A DNA stretch of 64,000 bases, taken from assembly GCA_951799405.1 (NCBI GenBank), contig OX637332.1, forward strand, positions 3,601,001-3,665,000. Reading direction: 5' to 3'. This DNA is from Agapetus fuscipes (lineage: Eukaryota; Arthropoda; Insecta; Trichoptera; Glossosomatidae). The notes under the pieces were generated by a model. It was not told the DNA's origin and searched no databases. It saw only the letters and a program-made list of their open reading frames with translations. Positions 51,034 through 61,284 of this stretch are shown one piece after another. The position numbers were made by a program, and so were the translations under genes. Each line of letters starts with the position of its first letter. Within the stretch, counting starts at the first letter, position 1.

Positions 51034-51421
51034 TATTTAAAAAAAAGAAAAATGCTAAAAATCTAAGCATCGAAAATGCTTTCATTAAACCAGCAATGGA
51101 TTTGGTAAGAAATTTGAAATTAGACGTACATTTTTTTTTGTCTATGGAATTCGTGCAGAGCCCATTATCATTAGTGCATTTTTAATGCGTCTCTACTGAA
51201 TTTCAATGAAGATGGATTTTCCCTGCTCCTAGAGGAGAAGGTCTGTTCACCTTTCTGGTACGTTGTAAGATTAATATATTGCTAAACTGAACAAAAATCT
51301 TTGGCTTAGAAAAATGACGCGCAATAGCGAAAAAAAATAAAAGAAAAACCGCTTTGAAAAAAAGTATAATGATAATAGGATGTTTAAAAAAGTATGCAAT
51401 ATTTCAAAATGAATTTCTTCC

Positions 51422-51722
51422 TAGAAGCGCTTGCATTCCATGCCGAGAGCTCGGGTTTGAATCCCACCGAGGGTGTCAGAAATGATTTCCCGTTGCGGTG
51501 TTTATTTCAAAAAATCAAAAGAAAATACCGACAAGGCTTACTCAGCCTTCACAAGAAATTAGTATGAGCCCCTCGGGAGCTGGGAAACCCTCACTTTGAC
51601 TGAAGTGGTTTGCGTAAGGCTAGCCCCCATACCTGTTAAAATAAAAAGGTTTCACTCGCCACATGCGAAACCCTTCGGGGAAAGCGCGGTAAGAAGTTTC
51701 ACTATGTGTGTAGCTTAGTTAC
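51422..51722 (+). repeat. SINE-B copy lacking the first ~20 bases
   Basis: AGAAGCGCTTGCATTCCATG, B box GGGTTTGAATCCC, then the whole body to TGTAGCTTAGTTAC. Confidence 0.9.
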
Positions 51723-51729
51723 ATTGAGT

Positions 51730-51978
51730 TGTACGGTCAAAAAGGAGTATTATCTATAAGTTGTACGTCGTTTGCGGGAAAAACGAAAAAAAAAAACGAC
51801 TAGAATTATTTCAGAACCAGTCAAGAGGCTTGCACAACGGTAATGCGCCAGCGCACACTTCATTGGTTGTTTGTGATTTTCTAGCCAAAAAAACACTGTT
51901 ATCATGCTTCTGCCACTGTTATCACTGGACGTGGCCGCTGGTGACTTTTCCCTTTCAAAAAATCTGAAACGGCTGTTT
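51730..51978 (+). pseudogene. mariner-type transposase fossil (middle/C-terminal part)
   Basis: Translated in pieces it follows the mariner order TV-KEYYL, VVRRLREK, RLELFQNQS, LHNGNAPAHTSLVVCDFLAK and, after a frameshift near 51888, NTVIMLLPLLSLDVAAGDFS. The HDNAPAH catalytic block has become NGNAPAH, losing the aspartate, and the SPDLAPCD block is degraded to SLDVAAGD. An internal stop lies near 51755. Both termini are absent. Dead. Confidence 0.85.
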
Positions 51979-51988
51979 CTTTAGTTTA

Positions 51989-52285
51989 TACACATGCAGC
52001 GTGAGTAAGCGCGATACTACATGTATCTATTTGAAAACATCCATTAAATATGAATCTTAAATATAAGTATGCAACTTTGCAATTTGGAATAATGGGTATA
52101 GATTGTTACAGGGAAGGACGGCAAGAGTTGCAGGGTGTGTGTCCATTTGAGATTGGTTTTTATGATGTAGGCTCACATGAGGCACGTGCAAGCGCGAACT
52201 TGTACGTGTCTGGTTGTGGGAATGCATGTAATGTGAATCTCCAATGTAACATATATTTGCAACTTAGATTAGATTAGATTAGATA
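51989..52285 (+). repeat. Two RepA pieces in tandem
   Basis: 51989-52088 is a diverged 3' piece (ACACATGCAGCGTGAGTAAG to TTTGCAATTTGG). 52106-52285 is a cleaner copy (TTACAGGGAAGGACGGCAAG to GATTAGATTAGATTAGATAG). Confidence 0.85.
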
Positions 52286-52665
52286 GCGGTAATTAGTAGC
52301 AGTAGCAGTAACAAAATATGAATATAAAAAGAATTGAAAGGTAAAATATAATAATATATTTTTTATTTTTAACTTTATAAATACGAGTAATAACACTTTT
52401 TAATAACGGCTTTTCACAGCGTTTCACAAAAATCTTTCGAAAAATTATAAAAAGAATATTTTTTTGCAGACAAAGGAAAGATATAATGCCAAAAATAGAA
52501 AGGTAATTTGTTTATTTTAAACATTATTGTACCAGCAAGTCCACGCTCCTTCCTTCCTAATGAAAGGAACTAAAAAAAAAACAGTCGTATAGAGAGATAT
52601 AGTCGCAAAGACGGCGATCTAGGATTAGTTTCAAGTTCCAACCATGAGATATAATGTAAGTTGCA
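52286..52665. other. Gene-free interval
   Basis: A/T-rich, nothing recognised. Confidence 0.5.
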
Positions 52666-52666
52666 G

Positions 52667-53017
52667 ACTGTAACTGTAACTGTAACTCTGTCGCCATTCC
52701 GCTAGGGGTGGCCAGAGCCTCTGCAGAGTTGCCTCCATTTTTTCCTATCCTTACATATCTCTTTCAATTCATTCATATCCATCACCTTTTTCATGCATTT
52801 TCTTCTTTTGTGCTCGTTTGTTACCTCCCATTCTTTCAAAATCTCCTCAATCTGATCACTCCATACTTTTTTCCGTCGTCCCTTACCATCTTTTATTTAC
52901 CATCTTCCTTACTCCATCTTTTTCCTTTCACACTACCTCCGTATCCATACTTTGTCAGTCTATCATCATTCATTCTTTCCACATGCCCAAACCATCTCAT
53001 CACATTCTTTTGTACCT
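52667..53017 (-). pseudogene. LINE-alpha C-terminal fragment with GTTACA tail
   Basis: The plus strand shows the tail complement CTGTAACTGTAACTGTAACT, then CTGTCGCCATTCCGCTAGGG and the complement of the KEVC-KKWRQLCRGSGHP end. It reaches codons for QKNVMRWFGHVERMND before stopping at a RepA copy. It confirms a GTTACA-repeat tail for this LINE-alpha subfamily. Confidence 0.82.
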
Positions 53018-53220
53018 TTGCAGAGATATGTAAAATTGAAGATTCAAATTATAAGTTCGCGCTTACACATGCCGTCTTTGGACTTACAACATACAAATTT
53101 AATCTAAAATGAACATAAGCAAGTCCCGCAACTCATGCCGATCTTCTCTGAAACAGGGGTGGCATTGACAAAGTGAACCATATTTTACAGTATGTGTGGT
53201 CAGCCTCATACCAACTTATT
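53018..53220 (-). repeat. RepA copy, truncated
   Basis: TTTGCAGAGATATGTAAAAT to TGTGTGGTCAGCCTCATACC. The A/T block after the tail is shortened. Confidence 0.83.
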
Positions 53221-53326
53221 TTGCCAAGAAACAAGATAAATGTATGGAAATTGAAATCATTTTCTTATCTTATCTTATATTTAGAACATTTTTGATAAAA
53301 GCCTAGTTTGTCGCGTTTCTATTCTA

Positions 53327-53527
53327 AAATCTAAATCTAAGCTGCAAAGATATGTATCATTTGAGATTCATATTAAATGCAATCCCACAAGCAGACATGC
53401 ATAATTTCGCGCTTACACATGCTGCATGTGGACCTACAATATAAAAACCCCAATCTCAAATGAACATAACTCTTGCCGACCTTCCCTGAAGCAGGGGTGA
53501 CATTGGCAAAGTGAACCATTTTTTACG
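53327..53527 (-). repeat. RepA copy, 5'-truncated
   Basis: AAAATCTAAATCTAAGCTGC to GCAAAGTGAACCATTTTTTA. Confidence 0.9.
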
Positions 53528-53620
53528 TTTGATTCTATAAAACTCACTTTTAACTCTTTTCAGGTTTACATACAACTTGAAAAAAACTATGGGAGAAATT
53601 AATAACATTAAAATAAAAAA

Positions 53621-54035
53621 ATAAACTGAGTTTTTCTTCACGAGTTGATTTATTTCCTCGCGCACTTACGGTGCTATCACACCATTATCAAGTGGACAAC
53701 TAGCAAATTAAGAAATTTCATAAGTTAATTTCGGAGAAAGTTGGCGGGTAGGTGGCGGAATTATGGTGGGGTGAGGGAATGGGTAAAAAACGCAACTAAG
53801 CTACACATACAGTGTAACTTTTGCCTGCGTTATCCCCGAAGGGGTCGCATGTGGTGATTCGGGGCCTATTTATTTTTACGGGTAAGGGGGCTGGCCTCAC
53901 ACCAACCACTTTCAGTTGAAGTGGGGGTTTCCCAGCTCCGGTAAAAAAATGGGGTAATAGTTTTTCTCTTGATGATGGCGTGATAACGCGGAAAGTGCTC
54001 GAGGAAATAAATGAACTCGTGAATAAAAACTTGTT
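53621..54035. repeat. Inverted pair of hairpin-motif repeats flanking a SINE-B
   Basis: The left arm 53621-53692 (CTGAGTTTTTCTTCACGAGT, TGATTTATTTCCTCGCGCAC) is the imperfect complement of the right arm 53968-54035 (AGTGCTCGAGGAAATAAATG, AACTCGTGAATAAAAACTTG). Each arm holds a TTGAT-ATG-stem-loop motif with GATA loop. SINE-B sequence lies between. Confidence 0.78.
53789..53941 (-). repeat. SINE-B 3' half
   Basis: ACGCAACTAAGCTACACATA to GGGGGTTTCCCAGCTCC. Confidence 0.88.
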
Positions 54036-54042
54036 TTTTTTA

Positions 54043-54248
54043 TGATCTAATCTAATCTAAGTTGCAGAGATATGTTACATTGGAGATTCACATAACATGC
54101 ATTCCCACAACCAGACACGTACAAGTTCACGCTTGCACACGCCTCATGTGAACCCACAACATAAAAACCAAATCTCAAATGGACATACACCCTGCAACTC
54201 TTGCCGTCCTTCCGTGTAACAGGGGTGACATTGGCAAAGTGAACCATA
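54043..54248 (-). repeat. RepA copy, 5'-truncated
   Basis: GATCTAATCTAATCTAAGTT to TTGGCAAAGTGAACCAT. Close to the copies at 11323 and 52106. Confidence 0.92.
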
Positions 54249-54577
54249 AATAAATTTAAAATTAATCTTCACAATGCCAATACACAAATCCTCAATCTTT
54301 TATTGGAATGATTTATGTATAGTGCAAAAGGAACGTGCCAAAAAGAGGCGAAATATGTTATAAACGATAGAGACGTGATTATTTCACATGCATAAAATAA
54401 TGAAACCAACATAATATAAAAAAAAAACAAAATCGCGCAGTTGAATGCCCACCATTTCACCCAAAAAGCGAGTTAATTTTTTTTCTGTTTTTTTTACTTG
54501 TGCAAAAGTTCTCGCCTCTACATTTGTACAATCGATAATTCTAAAATTAATTGTGCAGTCTTTTGACCCAAATATGA

Positions 54578-54813
54578 TCTATAATCTAAGTTGCAAAGGT
54601 ATATCAACAAATTTAAATTTCATATTAAATGCATGCCCACAAGAAGACACGTGTAAGCTCGCGCTTACAAATGCTGCGTGTGTTTTTACGAATGAAAATC
54701 TAAGCCTCAAATGAACACAAGCTCGGCAACAGAAACATGGGAGACATTGTTAAAATTGAACGTTTTTATATTATGGTAGGTCAGCCTCATACCAACCTAT
54801 AAGTTGAGGAATA
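54578..54813 (-). repeat. RepA copy, full length
   Basis: TCTATAATCTAAGTTGCAAA to CCTATAAGTTGAGGAAT, with a deletion around the GTCGGCAAGAG block. Confidence 0.85.
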
Positions 54814-55034
54814 ATGAAAAAAATAATTCTCGCACATATGTGTTATATCATAAACACATGTAAAAACTTCATTTAAGTGTTGGAGATATTTGTTTAAGAT
54901 TAAATTATACGCATAAGAACAATATCAAAATATATTTAACAAAATAAAATATAGCTTACGTTTAGTTTTTTTATTGATTGATCTGAATGTTTTAAAATAA
55001 TAAATAAAAGAAATGTTAAATATTATGTGCAATC

Positions 55035-55230
55035 TATCTATCTATAATATAAGTTGCAAATACGTTTTGACTATAAATAATCATATTAAATGCACGCCTA
55101 CAAGTATACTCGTGTGAGTTCGCTCTTGTACATGCTGCATTGTGACTAACAAAATAAAATCCAAGAACATAAGCCTTGCAACTCTTGCCACTTCACCCTG
55201 AATCTGAGGTGACATCGGCAAAAGTGAAAC
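55035..55230 (-). repeat. RepA copy, 5'-truncated
   Basis: TATCTATAATATAAGTTGCA to TGACATCGGCAAAAGTGAA. Confidence 0.8.
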
Positions 55231-55407
55231 TACGCATTTCATGCTTCAAAATAAACAATTACAAAAAAAATGCGCTACACCTTAATTAAGAATGTACCTG
55301 TATATGAAACCAAAAATAGTAAAACTTGTTTTGTTTTCAAAGATGATATAATACGACTAATAACAATAATATTATAGGAGAAGGACTTACTACATTTTCA
55401 TATGAAT

Positions 55408-55658
55408 GCTCCTTGAATAATAGGTTGGTATGGAGCTGACCCCATGGTGTAAAAACTTGGTTCACTTTTGCTAATGCCACGCCGGTTTCAGGGGAAAAAG
55501 GCAGGAGTTACAAAGTTTCTATTCATGTAAGGTTTAGTTTATTTTATATGTACATATGCAGTATGTTTCAGTCAAACTTACATGTGCCTGCTTGCGGGCA
55601 TGCATTAAATATGAGCCTTGAATGTCAATATAGCTTTGCAACTTAGAGTATAGATTTT
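55408..55658 (+). repeat. RepA copy, full length
   Basis: CTCCTTGAATAATAGGTTGG to TTTGCAACTTAGAGTATAGA. Related to the 12.5-kb subfamily. Confidence 0.87.
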
Positions 55659-55719
55659 TTTTTTTTTTAAATAACCTTGATATCCGCATTTATTTATTTT
55701 ACCTTTTTACTTATACTTA

Positions 55720-55795
55720 CATCTGCGTATGGGAACGCATCTAATATGAATCTTAAATGTAATATATATTTGCAACTTACATTTAAGATTATATA
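55720..55795 (+). repeat. RepA 3' fragment
   Basis: CTGCGTATGGGAACGCATCT to TATTTGCAACTTACATTTAA. Confidence 0.75.
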
Positions 55796-56046
55796 TAGTC
55801 CTTTTACCCACACAATTATAGTAGGTACCATATTCAAGTTTTATTAATATTCTATTTATTTTACTTAAATTTTCCCTGAAACCTGAAAAACCTGTGAAAA
55901 ATTTCCCGTCGGGAGCTCGATTCGCCAAAATGTTTTTTTTTATAAAAAACAAACCAGTTAACATTATTTACTTTTTACGAAGAACATTATTTTTTTTTAC
56001 CTAACGTTCTGTTTTTTTTATAAACTTAACAGTTATTCATTATTTG

Positions 56047-56272
56047 TTTTCCTTGACTTATAGGTTGGTATAACGCTAACTATCCATGCTATAAAAAAAA
56101 AAATAGTTCACTTAATCAATGTCACCGTTGTTTCAGGGAAGGTCGGCAAACAATGCAGGGTTTACGTTCATCTGACGATTGGATTTTAATTTGTGCATTC
56201 AAAATTTTTGGGCGTGCATTTTATATGAATTTCAAATGATAGTACATCTTTGCAACCTAGATTATAGACTAG
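56047..56272 (+). repeat. RepA copy, variant subfamily
   Basis: TTCCTTGACTTATAGGTTGG to TCTTTGCAACCTAGATTATA. Shares CAAACAATGCAGGGTTTACG with 37594. Confidence 0.9.
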
Positions 56273-56780
56273 TATATTGTATACGTGTGTAACATATAAA
56301 CTATGCTTATGTTGGAAATTATATTATTGGTACAGTTAGGCTTTGAATATTGCAAATATGTGCGGGTACAAAATAAACCGGTTTCGTATATTGCCTTTAA
56401 TTTAGTTATTTTTCTGGTTTTGATTTGAATTATTTGACCGAACAGTATACGTTATTTTTACGACAATTCACAATTGAAACAACAAAGATAAGAATCTAGA
56501 ATAGTTATGAAGAAATTACTTGAAAAAATTAATACTTGGAGACACAAACAATATTACTTTTTCAGTTTTTTTTTCTATAATCTGGAAAGAGATTTTATTT
56601 ACTTTTAAATTGAATGTTTAATATTTTACAAATAAAGTCGTAATTCCACTTAAATATTTTGACACATGCCTTAAAATACTTAATCGTATAGATGAAAACT
56701 AAAACCTTGTACTTATGACGGATTTGTTTTCATACATAGATTAATTATCTGTTATTCAGTAGGTAAAATCTATTAGGTTT
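56273..56780. other. Gene-free A/T-rich interval
   Basis: Nothing recognised. Confidence 0.5.
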
Positions 56781-56860
56781 CTGATGATGCCTTTTGAGGC
56801 GAAAACGTTAAAGCATATAGAATAAAAAATAAAAAGTGAATTTTAACTGTGTGTTTTTTT
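56781..56860 (+). other. Hairpin-motif repeat
   Basis: CTGATGATGCCTTTTGAGGC then GAAAACGTTAAAGC, A/T-rich sequence, and AAAGTGAATTTTAACTGTGT. The stem is GCCT/AGGC. Same order as 22003-21925 on the other strand. Confidence 0.7.
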
Positions 56861-58113
56861 TTTAAATAAAATCTAAATGTCGTTATCCAATACTTTCATT
56901 AAAAAAACTTCAAATATGTCATAATTTTTTTTAATTTACTTTTAGTAAATATGTCGAATAGAACCGAGTGCGGCAATAAAGGATTCATTTAAAAATTAAA
57001 TAAATATGTGGAATAGAAAAATACAGAAGAGAATGTCATTCTCTGTGAATGCTTATTATATTTATCTCATTATCACAATACATGTATGTATTATACTAAA
57101 TTGTCGTCTTTTATTATTTTCTATTTAAGTAAACCCGATGATGCAGTACCGGTAAAATTAAAGAATTGTCACATTGTCAATCCTACCATTTTTAATTCAG
57201 AATGTTTCAACTTTAAAATAACTTATTTTTTTAAAATATTGTCAAATAATTGTTCCCGTTTTACAACATCTTATTTCTGATGTTATAACAATGGGGCACA
57301 AAAAATCTTTTTTTTTCAATTAAATATTGTTTTAATTCAAATCAAATACGAATTTAAAATGCATTTTTAATCAAATTGTTTTGTTATATTCCATTTTGTA
57401 TTCCCACCATTTTTTTGCGCAAAATATTTTTCATGTATTTCAATACTTTTATTTTGCATTAGGTAATATTTTTTTATCTTTATTGTTCACCACTTATCTA
57501 ATGTCAAAGTACTTATTACTTGACAAAAATTTGTTCAAATACGATTATACTGTAATCGTCACGTTTTTTTTTTCACCAAATAAAGTAAATATATTTTTTC
57601 GGCTTGATTATAAAAAAAAATGTATGCAAAGATACTGATGCACATTTTTATATGATAAAATAAATATGATGATAGTTTTATGTGTTTTTAAGACTTTTTT
57701 AATACACTTGTAACAACTTGGTACATAATATTATTAGTAAAAAATATTTGCTTGCATTTTCCTGTTTCTTATTCTACTTAAATGTAATTCGCATGGCAAT
57801 TTTTTTCAGACATCCAAACTGCAAAACTTATGAAATAATTGAGAAAAACACATCAATCAAATGTATGGGGGAAAGGTGATTGAAACAAAATGGATAAGTG
57901 GAATTTGAACGGTTTGAAAAATATAGTAAAAGAAACTTGAAGGTAGTTGGTTAGATATTGAATTAATAATGTAAAATAATACAGACTACTGAAAAATATA
58001 GGAAAAAAACTTCATGAAATTTTTTGGAAAGTAATGAAATACTTTAGAAAATGAAACTTATGTAAAACTTAAAGTTACGTTTTTAGGGAAATTCTGAGAA
58101 TGCAATGTCTTAC
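56861..58113. other. A/T-rich interval, probably FKBP intron
   Basis: No gene. The FKBP donor at 58113 splices into this interval on the minus strand. No downstream exon with the FKBP core was recognised by eye anywhere to the left. Confidence 0.5.
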
Positions 58114-58331
58114 CTTGAATCGAAGGTTGTTCCGTCATGCAGCTTCCCCACGTAGTGCATCGTCAGCCTGTCGCTGGTTTTGGACTTGACCACGCAATCC
58201 TCTGGGACGCTGACCACTTCTATCTTCAGTCCATCGGCCGTCGTCTTCGTGGAGGAGCCATCGGTGGCTCCGTTCACCACACAGCCAAAGACAGCCACCG
58301 CCAGAACCAAGCGCAGAGCGAGACCCACCAT
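58114..58331 (-). CDS. First coding exon of a secreted/ER FKBP-type peptidyl-prolyl isomerase (partial)
   Basis: 72 full codons from ATG at 58331. Residues 1-21 (MVGLALRLVLAVAVFGCVVNG) form a typical signal peptide. DRLTMHYVGKLHDGTTFDS (54-72) is the start of an FKBP_C domain, with Y60, F70 and D71 at the positions of the FKBP12 pocket tyrosine, phenylalanine and aspartate. The single cysteine (C46) before the domain resembles ER FKBP2/FKBP14-type proteins, which fold secretory proteins by isomerising prolyl bonds. The exon ends in phase 2 at a donor, AAG then GTAAGA (58113 leftward). Missing exons should supply the rest of the ~110-residue domain and, if FKBP14-like, EF-hands and an ER-retention tail. 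I cannot choose between FKBP2 and FKBP14. Confidence 0.88.
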
Positions 58332-58640
58332 CCTGATTAATTAAAACTCTAAAAATTAATACAAAAAAAGGCAGGCTGTCGTGGACCCCAGGAGTCAACG
58401 CGAAACCAGATTCAAAAACTGACTGCTCCAAGTTGGACTAAGTTTTGTGTTAATGTACTAAATTGCGACAGCAAACACACTCACTAGAATAATCTGTCTC
58501 TCTCGGGCACGCGTGAAACTCGCTTGAATGTGAGGGAGATGGATGGATGGGGTGTGTCTGAAGTTTGTTGCACAGTGCCACGAGCACTGTGATGTCGGGT
58601 TAGAGAGGGTCGACGACCTGCCAGAGCGAGATGCAGCTAT
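58332..58640 (-). promoter_or_regulatory. 5' UTR / proximal promoter of the FKBP gene
   Basis: Higher G/C than the surroundings and free of the local repeats. Minus-strand GGAGCAGTCAGTTTTTG contains TCAGTT, the arthropod initiator pattern, placing a possible start at about 58420. No clear TATA box. TTTTAATTAATCAG just before the ATG also resembles a splice acceptor, so a 5' UTR intron is possible. CTCGTGGCACTG and a palindromic CAGTGC-CACTG lie near 58570-58590. Confidence 0.35.
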
Positions 58641-59089
58641 GTTGAATGTGAATCGTGTAAACACGTCACTTATTTTGTTTAAAAAGGTGACGAAAAATTG
58701 CATTTTCATGACAAAATTAATGGGTAAATAATGTGAGAAAGATTTTCAAGATATTTTCTTGATCAATTTAATTTTGTATCAATTATTGTTACCATTTGAT
58801 TGAGTTAACAATACTCTTTTCTCAGTGAATTTAAAGAATTTCAATAAAATGTTCTCATCATTTTTATGTGTGTAAGGCAGCTCACTGTTATTTCACATTT
58901 CCATAATAAAATTTAAAAACATAACTTCGAAAGAATTTGAACTTGTAGTTAAAGTTTTTTGTTTTATGCTTACAAACAAAAATAATTTTAGATAATAAAA
59001 TATGCAACTCTTAAATTAATTCAGAAAGTTTCAGTATTTTCATTTGTTAAGAATTTTAACGTTTCATTTGAAAACTTTTGAATATCGCG

Positions 59090-59260
59090 GCTAGAACGTG
59101 TCGGCCGTATCTTGTTGTCTCTTTTTAGACACAGGGCATTTTCCGATTGGCTGACACAAGTCACATGGCTTGCACTAGCCAATCACAGCCTTCCTATTTC
59201 GTTCGAGTCCGAGAACGACAAAAGCTTCACTTCCTTTTCCGACTGCTTGCCGCGATCCCA
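59090..59260. promoter_or_regulatory. Promoter-like patch with opposed CCAAT boxes
   Basis: CCGATTGGCTGACACAAG and TAGCCAATCACAGCC place two CCAAT boxes in inverted orientation 40 bases apart, in a locally G/C-rich, repeat-free patch about 800 bases upstream of the FKBP exon. It could serve the FKBP gene (with a 5' UTR intron) or an unseen gene on the other strand. Confidence 0.3.
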
Positions 59261-59935
59261 TGAAATTTAAATGTGCTGAGATGGTTTTCTATCACACCAT
59301 ATACTTTTACACACATTGTACACATTTGTATGCGCGATGTAATACAGAATATTATTATTTGGCAAAATACGTAAAATATCTGAATTTCGTTTTCATTTTT
59401 CGAAGTGCAAAACATAAAATTGAGGATTTCATTGTTATTAATGTTGTTGTAAAGAGATCTTAAGGATATCGACGGTAAACAGGCAATAGATAAGCAAAAA
59501 AAAACATTTGTTTAGGAGAGCAGTTTAAACTTTGAGATTGCAGAAAAATGGCATAAGTAACTTTTTTTATTGTTTTATCATATCGTTAAAATAAAAACAG
59601 CTATAAAAATTAAAATTAAATATAGGCATTTATTAGCATTCCTTTAATGTGGTTTTACGATGTTGTACGATTTTTTGTCACTAGCGCCTTTAGAACAAAA
59701 AAGGCCAAAATCTTGTCGGCTACACCAAAACCATACTTCCGAAAAGCAGTTGTTTGCTTGGGCATAAACAGCAAAAAAATCATCGTAGAACTATGGGAGT
59801 TAGCGCATTAGAAAGAGCGGGAAATTTTAAGTAAGATAGCATTCATAACTAATTTTGCACCAAAACGTCGCTTATGTAGGTACCTACTTCTTTTAAACCG
59901 TCGATATGCAATTTCGTATAATATGGATACGAATA

Positions 59936-60196
59936 TCTAAATCTAAATCTAAATCTAAGCTGCAAAGATATGTATCATTTGAGATTCATATTAAATGCAT
60001 TCCCACAAGCAGACATGCATAATTTCGCGCTTACACATGCTGCATGTGGACCTACAATATAAAAAACCCCAATCTCAAATGAACATAAGCCCTGCAACTC
60101 TTGCCGACCTTCCCTGAAGCAGGGGTGACATTGGCAAAGTGAACCATTTTTTACAGTATGGGTGGTCAGCCGCATACCAACCTATCAATCAAGGAG
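59936..60196 (-). repeat. RepA copy downstream of LINE-alpha
   Basis: ATCTAAATCTAAATCTAAGC to ACCTATCAATCAAGGAGT. LINE-alpha coding sequence follows upstream (60298-60525) after a ~100-base spacer. Confidence 0.92.
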
Positions 60197-60297
60197 TACA
60201 TGCAATTGATACAATCAAATATATAAAACAAATAAATTCTAAGCAATTAAACAGTAAAAAATTAAAAAGCTACAACACATATTTTTTAAATTTAAAA

Positions 60298-60525
60298 GCC
60301 TTAGCTTTAACCGCCAGCATTACAGATCAACCGCCATTTCTTTCGATCCTTGCATACTTCTTTCATTTCATCCAGAGCCATAACCTTTTTCATACAAGCT
60401 CTCCTTTTATTATGACTCTGGATATCCCATTCATTCGCTATTTCGAAAATTTGGTCCATCCATACCTTTCTCGGTCTTCCTCTTCCACGACATCCATCAA
60501 TTCTCGCAGCATATACGAGAATAAA
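60298..60525 (-). pseudogene. LINE-alpha C-terminal fragment, colinear with RepA
   Basis: The minus strand encodes an IAREFMDVVEEEDRERYGWT-like stretch (GRPRKVW region), then MKKVMALDEMKEVCKDRKKW-like and LICNAGG, then stop near 60316. It extends the protein further upstream than the other RepA-linked copies. Confidence 0.78.
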
Positions 60526-60870
60526 AATATTATTTCGGTTTCGGATATGGAATTATTTTGGATATCCGCTAGTTTTGGTTACTTATGTTGGATTTTTAGT
60601 GAATTGTGAAAGTATAATACCACAAATAATAACATAAATTGTATGACCTTATTTGTCGGTAATCATTTAGTTTGAAAATCACGCGTATTATGATTGATTA
60701 TTATGGATATATTCATTTAAGAATTCAACAACAATATCATGAATACAAGAATTTGAAATTTCTTCTTTTGCTGTTGTCTATGTACTTAACTTAATCTCAC
60801 ATTGCTTGTTTGTATTTAACCATTGTTTTTCTACTTGTTTATATTTGTGTTTTCTTTTCTTATTGCTATC
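60526..60870. other. Gene-free interval
   Basis: Nothing recognised. Confidence 0.5.
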
Positions 60871-60872
60871 TA

Positions 60873-60975
60873 CAGTGTACACCTATATTAATCTTCTTTT
60901 GACATCATACTATAATAACTATCACTCACTACCTACGATGTACACCTATATTAATCTACTATTTACATAACTATA
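60873..60975 (-). repeat. 5' fragment of an ATAT-family LTR
   Basis: The minus strand reads TTATGTAAATAGTAGATTAA, TATAGGTGTACATCGTAGGT and a second AGATTAATATAGGTGTACA, matching the first ~110 bases of the solo LTR at 47706, including the internal duplication. Confidence 0.82.
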
Positions 60976-60984
60976 AAAAAAACC

Positions 60985-61054
60985 ACAAATAAACATAAGC
61001 CCTGCAACTCGTGCCAACCTTCCCTAAAACAGGGGTGATATTAGCAAAGTGAAG
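60985..61054 (-). repeat. RepA 5' fragment
   Basis: AAACATAAGCCCTGCAACTC to GATATTAGCAAAGTGAAG. Confidence 0.83.
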
Positions 61055-61284
61055 CAAAATTATGACATCATTAATTTAAAGTCATTGTACACTTATAATG
61101 CGTACTCATAAAACTACAGAATTAAATTGTTTCTAAAGCAGGGTTTACATTATATCACTTTTGAGGTACATCCAAAGTGAATCACTCAGAGTGAAATCAT
61201 CCAGGGTGATCATCCTCGTTTACATATTTTCTACAGTTTGCTGGTTTCACCTCTCGTGCACAGTGTTCGTGTCTGTGAAAAGTG

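Noticed and set aside
58543..58731. Plus-strand 62-residue frame near the FKBP exon
   Set aside because: Overlaps the likely FKBP promoter, has no domain, and its G/C-rich composition explains the open frame.
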